Positions 54,577 to 60,692 of a stretch of 64,000 nt of DNA are shown here, piece by piece (position 1 is the stretch's first letter; each line of letters begins with the position of its first letter). The notes beneath the pieces are model-generated. The model was not told the DNA's origin, did not search any database, and saw only the letters and a list, made by a program, of their open reading frames with translations. A program made the position numbers and the translations under genes. The stretch is from contig NZ_CP109479.1 of NCBI RefSeq assembly GCF_036227485.1, forward strand, positions 620,001 to 684,000, given 5' to 3'. Source of the stretch: Streptomyces sp. NBC_01451. GTDB taxonomy: Bacteria; Actinomycetota; Actinomycetes; Streptomycetales; Streptomycetaceae.

Positions 54577-55889
54577 TTGGAGGCTCCTTGCACAGTGAGA
54601 GCGGACGGCACGGCGGAGGTGGAGGTGGAGGTGGAGGTGGACGGCACGGCGGGGGTGGGCTGCTTGAGCAGGTCGGTCCGGTAGCGGGCGGCCTTCGCGG
54701 CGGCGGTATGCCCCCCGAGGGCGACGACACCGACGAGACGCTCGCCGATGTGGTAGCCGACGACGACCTCTCCGTCCGGGTCGCCGTCCAGGACCCGTAC
54801 GTCGTCGATGCCCAGCACCGGCGCGCCGAAGGACTGGAGCCGGAAGTCGTGCTGGTCGCTCCAGAAGGTGGGCAGCGGGGCGAAGGGCGCCGACTCCCTT
54901 TCCCTGCCCGCCAGATGAGCGGCCAGGGACTTCGCCGCGTGCTTCGCGGTGTCCGTCGGGATGGACCAGTGCTCGACGCGGCGGGGTACGCCGTCGTAGC
55001 GGGCGTTGGGGAAGCGGGCCACGTCGCCGACCGCGACGACCTCCGGGCGTCCGCCCACCCTGAGCCACTCGTCGGTGAGCACGCCGTCGCCGAGATCGAC
55101 CCCGTTGCCGTCCAGCCACTCGACGTTGGCGACGGATCCGACCGACTCCACGACGACGTCGGCCGGCAGGACCGTACCGTCGCCGAGCACGACACCGGTG
55201 ACCCGGTCGTCGCCCTCGAACCCGGCGACTCCCGTGCCGAGCGCGAAGCGCACCCCGCGTTCCTCGTGCCGCCGGAGCAGCGCGCGGGCGAGGAGTTCGC
55301 CGAGGGGGCCCACCATGGGCAGGGGCAGCGGATCGACGACGGTGACCTCGGTGACGCCGAGTCCGACGGCCGTGGCGGCGACCTCGCAGCCGATGAACCC
55401 CGCGCCGACCACGACGACCCTGACACCGGGCCGGGTCAGCTCGTCACGCAGGCCCCGGGCGTCGGCGAGGGTGCGTACGGTGTGGCGGCCGGTCCGCGGG
55501 CCGGAGCAGCGCAGGCGCCGGGGACGCATCCCCGTGGCGATGACGAGACCGTCGTAGGCGAGGGTCGAGCCGTCGTCGAGGTCGACGGCACGCTCGTCGA
55601 GACGGGCCGCGACGGCCCTCGTGCCGAGGCGCCACTCGACGTCCGCCGTCGACGCCTTCGGGGTGAGGGCGAGGGAGTCGAAGGACGCCTTGCCGGCCAG
55701 CACCTCCTTGGACAGCGGAGGGCGGTTGTAGGGCATGTGCGGTTCGTCGCCGACGACCGTGACGGCCCCGGTCCAGCCGGCCGCACGCAGCTGCTCGGCG
55801 GCGCGCAGCCCGGCCATGGAGGCCCCGACGACGACCACACGCCCCGAAGACATGTCCGTCCCGCTGGTCCCGTCCGTTCTGCCGGGCAC
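54573..55889 (-). CDS. Ferredoxin reductase (FAD/NAD(P)H-dependent, P450 partner type)
   Basis: 438 residues. FAD site VVVVGASMAGLRAAEQLRAA, family motif PYNRPPLSKEVLAGKASFDSL-like (YNRPPLSKEVLAG), NAD(P)H site VVVVGAGFIGCEVAATAVGL, and a second FAD site VVAVGDVARFPNARYDG. The C-terminal reductase domain (about 325-410) is present. The end is a low-complexity STSTSTSTSA tail from a hexanucleotide repeat. GTG 55889 follows GAGGA, 1 nt after the ferredoxin stop. It should pass electrons from NAD(P)H to the adjacent ferredoxin. Confidence 0.9.
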   Translation of the reverse strand: MPGRTDGTSGTDMSSGRVVVVGASMAGLRAAEQLRAAGWTGAVTVVGDEPHMPYNRPPLSKEVLAGKASFDSLALTPKASTADVEWRLGTRAVAARLDERAVDLDDGSTLAYDGLVIATGMRPRRLRCSGPRTGRHTVRTLADARGLRDELTRPGVRVVVVGAGFIGCEVAATAVGLGVTEVTVVDPLPLPMVGPLGELLARALLRRHEERGVRFALGTGVAGFEGDDRVTGVVLGDGTVLPADVVVESVGSVANVEWLDGNGVDLGDGVLTDEWLRVGGRPEVVAVGDVARFPNARYDGVPRRVEHWSIPTDTAKHAAKSLAAHLAGRERESAPFAPLPTFWSDQHDFRLQSFGAPVLGIDDVRVLDGDPDGEVVVGYHIGERLVGVVALGGHTAAAKAARYRTDLLKQPTPAVPSTSTSTSTSAVPSALTVQGASK

Positions 55890-55890
55890 G

Positions 55891-56079
55891 TCAGTCCTCG
55901 ATCCGGATGGCCTGGAGCGGGCAGACGTCCGCGGCCTCCTCGGCCTCGTCGCGCAGCGCGTCGTCGGGGTCGGAGACGTACAGCAGGTGACCGCCGTCGT
56001 CCATCGAGAAGACGTCGGGTGCCGCGAAGACGCACTGGCCGTGGTCCTGGCACTTGTTCATGTCGACGACGACCTTCAT
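55891..56079 (-). CDS. Small ferredoxin, [3Fe-4S]/[4Fe-4S] P450-partner type
   Basis: 62 residues: MKVVVDMNKCQDHGQCVFAA, acidic middle, then EAADVCPLQAIRIED. The cluster motif is C-x2-H-x2-C with a remote CP, typical of actinobacterial ferredoxins that serve P450s and often hold [3Fe-4S]. ATG 56079; an upstream frame extension to 56211 is not supported. It is the first gene of the minus-strand operon and is divergent from the ligase/P450 genes through a 352-bp control region. Confidence 0.92.
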   Translation of the reverse strand: MKVVVDMNKCQDHGQCVFAAPDVFSMDDGGHLLYVSDPDDALRDEAEEAADVCPLQAIRIED

Positions 56080-56197
56080 GGCCGGTCCTCCTGGTGGTGA
56101 GGGCGTCGGTACGGGGGTGAGGTGGAGAGGCTGGGGAGGGGCCCGACCCCTGTCGGAGCGGGCCCCGGCCAAAGGGGACGGTGAACCGACCCCTGAC

Positions 56198-56215
56198 TCG
56201 TTTGGCTTCAAACAA
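56198..56215. promoter_or_regulatory. Palindromic operator copy 1 in the ferredoxin/ligase divergent region
   Basis: TCGTTTGGCTTCAAACAA, with GTTTG/CAAAC arms. It lies 119 bp upstream of the ferredoxin start. The 352-bp region (56080-56431) has no gene. Besides this site and the copy at 56306, it contains a notably AT-rich centre (56225-56270) with TAGCTAT and GATAAAT -10-like hexamers. Confidence 0.65.
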
Positions 56216-56305
56216 GATAGGAAGCAGTCGGAGTCTGGTCAATAGCTATCCGGATGGATAAATTCTTTCCCCGACCCTCTTGCGGGACGGGCCACTCCTC
56301 CATAC

Positions 56306-56321
56306 CGTTTGGCCTCAAACA
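56306..56321. promoter_or_regulatory. Palindromic operator copy 2 in the ferredoxin/ligase divergent region
   Basis: CGTTTGGCCTCAAACA: arms GTTTG and CAAAC with a 4-bp centre, 107-108 bp from copy 1 and 110 bp before the ligase GTG. The two sites flank the AT-rich centre, a layout fitting dual control of two divergent promoters. Confidence 0.65.
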
Positions 56322-56431
56322 ACGAGCCCGGGATGTCCGCCCGCACCGCGCGCCCCGGCCGCACTCCCCACGCCACCCGCCTCCCGGACCCCCGTTCCGG
56401 AGGTGCCCGACGTCCGCCCGAGGAGACAACG

Positions 56432-57802
56432 GTGAGCGCAATCGACCTTCCAGAAGTCCGCCGGCACATCGAGCGGCTCACCGCCGAGGGGATCGACGTG
56501 GTCCGGGTGGTCTATCCCGACCTCATCGGCACCGACCGCGCCCGAGACGTACTCGTCGACGGGCTGTCGCGCGCCTGTGAGCACGGGCTCGCCTTCTGCC
56601 GGGCCGTCTACCACACCAGCCCCCAGGGCGATGTGGTGCCGGTCAGCGGCGGCCTGGACGCGGGGCTGCCCGACATCTGCGTCCGGCCCGACCTGTCCAC
56701 CCTCGTAGCCCTGCCCTGGGAGCCCGGCGTCGCGGCCTGCCTCGGGGACGTCGTCGACCCGGCGACCGGCTCACCCGCGCCCGAGTCGCCCCGCGACCTG
56801 CTCCGCGCCGTACTCGACCGGTGCGCCGAGCACGGCCTGCGGCCCGTCGTCGGGCCCGAGCTGGAGTACTACCTGTGCGATCCCGCACCGGAGGGCGCGA
56901 GCGGCTGGCAGCGGTACAACCGGGACCCGGGCGTCGTCTACACGGCCGGTCTGCGCGCCGACCCCGACAACCACCTGCTGCGGACCCTGCGCCACGTACG
57001 CGATCTGAACATCGGCGTGCTCAGCGGAAACCACGAGTTCGACGGCGGGCAGTTCGAGATCAACCTGCTGCACTCGGAGGCCATGTCGGCGGCCGACCGG
57101 GCCTTCCGGTTCAAGGCCGCGGTCAAGGAGCTTGCACGCAGGGAGGGCCGGCTCGCCACCTTCATGGCGAAGCCCTTCAACGACGCGGGCGGCTCCGGCT
57201 TCCACCTCCATCTCTCCTGCGACTCGGACCCCGACGGGGACGGCGGCGCGCGCAACCTCTTCGACGATCCCTCGGGGCCGTACGGACTGTCCGCGACGGC
57301 ACGGCACGCGGCGGCCGGTCTCCTCGCCCACGCGCCCGCCCTCGCCGCGCTGCTCAACCCGACCGTCAACTCGTACAAGCGCTTCGGTCCGGACACCCTC
57401 GCGCCCTGGCTGATCGACTGGGGGCTCGACAACCGCAGCGCCATGGTCCGGATCCCGCCGGAGCGCGGGTCCGGGGCCCGGCTCGAACTGCGGCTCGGCG
57501 ACGCCAGCTCCAATCCGTACCTCGCGATCGCCGGTGCCGTGGCCGCCGCGCTGCTCGGAGTGCTGGCCGGTGAAGAGCCGTCGGCCCCGCTGGAGGGCTA
57601 CGGCTACGACACCGACAGGTCCGCCGTGCTGCCGATGAGTCTGCCGGCCGCCCTCGACGCCCTGGAGGCGGACACCGCGCTGACCGAGGTGCTCGGCAAG
57701 GACTTCGTCGCCTCCTTCCTCGCCTACAAGCGCAACGAGGTCGAACGCTTCCAACGGCACGTCACCGACTGGGAGTTCACCGAGTACGCGTACCACCTCT
57801 GA
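56432..57802 (+). CDS. Glutamine-synthetase-like gamma-glutamyl amine ligase (GlnA/PuuA family)
   Basis: 456 residues. The GS catalytic barrel is intact: VVGPELEYYL (ExE metal pair), GNHEFDGGQFEINLLHSEAM (metal Glu), GGSGFHLHLSCDSD (metal His), LNPTVNSYKRFGPD, NRSAMVRIPP and ARLELRLGDASSNPYLAIAG. The N-terminal segment VVYPDLIGTDRARDVLVDG takes the place of the ammonium-binding Asp loop, and there is no adenylylation Tyr loop, as in PuuA/GlnA3/GlnA4-type ligases that join glutamate to amines. GTG 56432 with GAGGAG upstream. Its amine is unknown; linked P450 and ring-cleavage genes favour an aromatic amine. Confidence 0.88.
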   Translation: MSAIDLPEVRRHIERLTAEGIDVVRVVYPDLIGTDRARDVLVDGLSRACEHGLAFCRAVYHTSPQGDVVPVSGGLDAGLPDICVRPDLSTLVALPWEPGVAACLGDVVDPATGSPAPESPRDLLRAVLDRCAEHGLRPVVGPELEYYLCDPAPEGASGWQRYNRDPGVVYTAGLRADPDNHLLRTLRHVRDLNIGVLSGNHEFDGGQFEINLLHSEAMSAADRAFRFKAAVKELARREGRLATFMAKPFNDAGGSGFHLHLSCDSDPDGDGGARNLFDDPSGPYGLSATARHAAAGLLAHAPALAALLNPTVNSYKRFGPDTLAPWLIDWGLDNRSAMVRIPPERGSGARLELRLGDASSNPYLAIAGAVAAALLGVLAGEEPSAPLEGYGYDTDRSAVLPMSLPAALDALEADTALTEVLGKDFVASFLAYKRNEVERFQRHVTDWEFTEYAYHL

Positions 57803-57878
57803 TACTCCCCGACCACTCTGATCCCCCCGATACCTCCGATCGCCCTGATCGCCTCTGTACGACCTGCTGGAGCCTTCG

Positions 57879-59186
57879 ATGACCGAGACCGCCTCCTCCG
57901 CCGCCGTCACCGCGGACCCCGCCGCCGCTCTTGAGCCGCTCCCCCTCGACGCCGTCGACCTCGCCGACCTCGACAACTTCACCGACGGGGTGACCCCCTG
58001 GCGGATGTTCCACACACTGCGCCACGAGGACCCGGTGCACTGGCAGCCCGAGGAGGCGCCCAACTCCGGTTTCTGGGCGGTGACCCGGCACGCGGACATC
58101 GCGCGCGTCGACCGCGACGCGGAGACCTTCACCTCCACGAAGTTCGTCAACCTCGAAGAGGTCGACGAGGACCAGATCAGGAAACGCGCCTCCATCCTGG
58201 AGCTGGACGGGGTGCGGCACCGGGCCCTGCGCAGCGTGATCCAGCGGCAGTTCGGCGCGGGCGTCATCAACAGCTACACCGACTTCCTGCGCGGGCTCAC
58301 CGCGCAGACCCTGGACGCGGCGCTGGCCAAGGGGAGCTTCGACTTCGTCAAGGAGGTCTCCGCCGACTTCCCCATCAACGTCCTGGCCCGCCTCCTCGAC
58401 GTACCGCCGGAGGACAACCAGCGGCTCATCGACTGGGGCAACCGGATCATCGGCAACACCGACCCCGACTACGCCGACGTGCTGCTGCACAGCGCGGAGA
58501 GCGAGAAGTACCGCGACCTGCCCTTCCGCTCCCCCGCCTCGCTCGAAGTCTTCGAGTACGGACGGGAGCTGGCCCGGCAGCGGCGCGGCGGCGAGGGTAC
58601 CGACCTGGTCTCCAGGCTCGTCAACACCACCCCGCGCGACGGAGTGCCGCTGTCCGCGCAGGACTTCGACAACTACTTCCTGCTCCTCGTGGTGGCCGGG
58701 AACGAGACCACCCGGCACACCATCAGCCACTCCATGCTGGCCCTCCTCCAGCACCCCGAGCAGCTCGCCCGTCTCAAGGCCGACCCGTCCCTGATCCCGG
58801 GCGCGGTCGAGGAGTTCCTGCGCTGGGCCTCCCCCGTCTACCACTTCCGGCGCACCGCGACCCGCGACGTGGAGCTGGGCGGCAAGCAGATCAGGGAGGG
58901 CGACAAGGTCGTCATGTGGTACGCCTCCGGGAACCGTGACGAGGCGGTCTTCGGCGATCCGTACGCCTTCGACGTCGCCCGCGCGGACAACGACCACGTC
59001 ACCTTCGGCAAGGGCAGCCCGCACCTGTGCCTGGGGAACCTGCTGGCCCGCACCGAGATCCGGATCATGTTCGAGGAGCTGATCCCGCGCCTCGCGGACA
59101 TCCGGCTGACCGGGGATGTTCCCCGGGTGCGCTCGAACTTCGTCAACGGGATCAAGAAGCTGCCGGTGGAGGTCACCCTCGCGTGA
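57879..59186 (+). CDS. Cytochrome P450 monooxygenase
   Basis: 435 residues. I-helix VVAGNETTRHTISHSMLALL, K-helix VEEFLRWASPVYHFRRTATR (ExxR), heme loop TFGKGSPHLCLGNLLARTEI with thiolate Cys384. The C-terminus FEELIPRLADIRLTGD and RSNFVNGIKKLPV resembles the CYP124/125/142 clade. It is a soluble class I P450 that would use the ferredoxin and reductase encoded across the divergent promoter. It follows the ligase by 76 bp in the same direction, so it may hydroxylate or dealkylate the gamma-glutamylated substrate. Confidence 0.92.
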   Translation: MTETASSAAVTADPAAALEPLPLDAVDLADLDNFTDGVTPWRMFHTLRHEDPVHWQPEEAPNSGFWAVTRHADIARVDRDAETFTSTKFVNLEEVDEDQIRKRASILELDGVRHRALRSVIQRQFGAGVINSYTDFLRGLTAQTLDAALAKGSFDFVKEVSADFPINVLARLLDVPPEDNQRLIDWGNRIIGNTDPDYADVLLHSAESEKYRDLPFRSPASLEVFEYGRELARQRRGGEGTDLVSRLVNTTPRDGVPLSAQDFDNYFLLLVVAGNETTRHTISHSMLALLQHPEQLARLKADPSLIPGAVEEFLRWASPVYHFRRTATRDVELGGKQIREGDKVVMWYASGNRDEAVFGDPYAFDVARADNDHVTFGKGSPHLCLGNLLARTEIRIMFEELIPRLADIRLTGDVPRVRSNFVNGIKKLPVEVTLA

Positions 59187-59207
59187 GCCATCGGCGGGAC
59201 CGGGAGT

Positions 59208-59241
59208 GCACTCAGTTCCCCGGACACAGCGCACTGAGTGC
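59208..59241. promoter_or_regulatory. Paired ACTGAGTGC sites before the TetR gene
   Basis: GCACTCAGT (59208-59216, reverse orientation) and GCACTGAGTGC (59231-59241, an 11-bp palindrome) lie just upstream of a TAGTTT -10 (59262-59267), 7 nt before the TetR ATG. The same motif recurs at 60016. Likely autoregulatory operator with a leaderless start. Confidence 0.55.
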
Positions 59242-59274
59242 CATCGGCCCCGGTCTGATGCTAGTTTCCCGACC

Positions 59275-59991
59275 ATGACCAAACCGCCCATGCGGGACGC
59301 CCTGGTCGCGGCGGCCTTCCAGCTGTTCCTGGAACGGGGCTACGAGCAGACCACCGTGGACGACATCGTGGCGCTGGCCGGGGTGGGGCGCCGGTCGTTC
59401 TTCCGCTACTTCCCCTCCAAGGAGGACGTGGTCTTCCCCGACCACGAGCGGTGCCTCGCCGACATGACCGCTTACCTGGCCGAAAGCGCCGAGGACGCCG
59501 AACCGGTCGGACGGGTGTGCGACGCCGCTCGCATGGTCCTGCTCATGTACGCCGAGAACCCGGCCTTCTCCGTCCAGCGCTACCGCCTCACCAAGAAGGT
59601 CCCCGGGCTGCGCGCGTCCGAGCTGTCGGTGGTCTGGCGGTACGAGCGCGCCCTGGCCGCGTATCTGCGCGGGCGTTTCGCCGGCCGGCCCGACGGGACG
59701 CTCCAGGCCGACGTGATCGCGGCGGCCGTCGTCGCGGCCCACAACAACGCCCTGCGCTCCTGGCTGCGCTCGGACGGCCACGGCGACTCGACCACGGCCG
59801 TCGACCACGCCCTGGACTATGTGAAGGCCGCGTTCGGCACTCCGCCCCCGGCTCCCGGCCGGGACGGGCCCGGAACCGGGCCGGAGTCCGGGTCCGAGGA
59901 CGTGGTGGTCGTCGTCTCGCGTCGCGGGGCGCCCATGTGGCGGGTCGTCCAGGAGATCGAGTCCGCGCTCACCACACAGCGCGAGAATTGA
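59275..59991 (+). CDS. TetR family transcriptional regulator
   Basis: 238 residues. The HTH is MRDALVAAAFQLFLERGYEQ with TTVDDIVALAGVGRRSFFRYF and FPSKEDVVF (about 5-60), of the type found in many Streptomyces oxidation-linked regulators. The C-terminal domain has RYRLTKKVPGLRASELSVVW. A Pro/Gly-rich stretch then precedes a final basic helix (VVVVVSRRGAPMWRVVQEIE), an unusual 40-residue extension. It is between the P450 and the DUF35-like gene; shared ACTGAGTGC sites suggest it controls itself and the latter. Confidence 0.88.
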   Translation: MTKPPMRDALVAAAFQLFLERGYEQTTVDDIVALAGVGRRSFFRYFPSKEDVVFPDHERCLADMTAYLAESAEDAEPVGRVCDAARMVLLMYAENPAFSVQRYRLTKKVPGLRASELSVVWRYERALAAYLRGRFAGRPDGTLQADVIAAAVVAAHNNALRSWLRSDGHGDSTTAVDHALDYVKAAFGTPPPAPGRDGPGTGPESGSEDVVVVVSRRGAPMWRVVQEIESALTTQREN

Positions 59992-60015
59992 GGGTACGCA
60001 GTGCCTTTACGCGTG

Positions 60016-60027
60016 ACACTGAGTGCC
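60016..60027 (+). promoter_or_regulatory. ACTGAGTGC-type site before the DUF35 gene
   Basis: ACACTGAGTGCC lies 76 bp upstream of the DUF35 GTG and repeats the site at 59231 (CACTGAGTGCCAT is identical at both). It probably binds the same TetR protein. Confidence 0.5.
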
Positions 60028-60102
60028 ATACCCTGAGGCCGTGCACGGTGGCACGGCGAACCGCGCACTTCGGATTCAGGCCGAGCGCAGGGAGATGACA
60101 CC

Positions 60103-60510
60103 GTGTACCACTCACTAGGCGCCACGCGTCCGACGACCGGTTCCGCCACGGGCCTGCTGGAGGCTCCGGCCGACACGAACACCCTCGTCTTCCAGCGCTG
60201 CGGCTGGTGCTCCAGCGCCATGTACCACCGGCTGCTCTGCCCGGTCTGCGCGGGCAGCGACCTGCGTACGGAACGCAGCGAGGGCACGGGCACGGTCCGG
60301 CACGCCACCGTGGTCAACCGGAACACGCCGGCCGCGCGCAATGTGTCGCTGGTCGAGATGGCCGAGGGCTTCGTGGTACGCGGCCGGGTGATGGGTCCGG
60401 CCGCCGGCATCCACAGCGGAGACCGGGTCCGCCTCGCCACGGCGAAGGACCCGGTGCGCGGCGAGCCGGTGTTCCAGCTGCTCGACGAGCCGTACCGCGC
60501 CTGGATCTGA
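60103..60510 (+). CDS. Zinc-ribbon/OB-fold protein (DUF35)
   Basis: 135 residues. The zinc ribbon is CGWCSSAMYHRLLCPVC (CxxC...CxxC), followed by an OB-fold (GTVRHATVVNRNTPAARNVS, RGRVMGPAAGIHSGDRVRLA). Members are acyl-CoA-binding partners of thiolases, MaoC hydratases or aldolases, for example ChsH2-type. No thiolase or MaoC gene is in this window, which is unusual. GTG 60103 follows AGGGAG. Control by the adjacent TetR is inferred from shared sites. Confidence 0.86.
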   Translation: MYHSLGATRPTTGSATGLLEAPADTNTLVFQRCGWCSSAMYHRLLCPVCAGSDLRTERSEGTGTVRHATVVNRNTPAARNVSLVEMAEGFVVRGRVMGPAAGIHSGDRVRLATAKDPVRGEPVFQLLDEPYRAWI

Positions 60511-60692
60511 CACTTCGTCAACTTGCCCTGCCCTGATGGCATGTCCGTTCGCCGCCTCCCCAACCGCCGCGCGGCGCACCTCCATTGTTCCTCCTCCACA
60601 GGCAACCCACAGGTCCTTGATTCCGTCCTCCGGGGCGAGAGGGGCCGTCGGGAATCCGGGGCTCCTGAGCAAGGGCCAGGAGGAGGAGACCG

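Noticed and set aside
56432-57802. Primary nitrogen-assimilating glutamine synthetase
   Set aside because: The ammonium-binding Asp loop and adenylylation Tyr loop are not present, and the neighbours are catabolic; a gamma-glutamyl amine ligase fits better.
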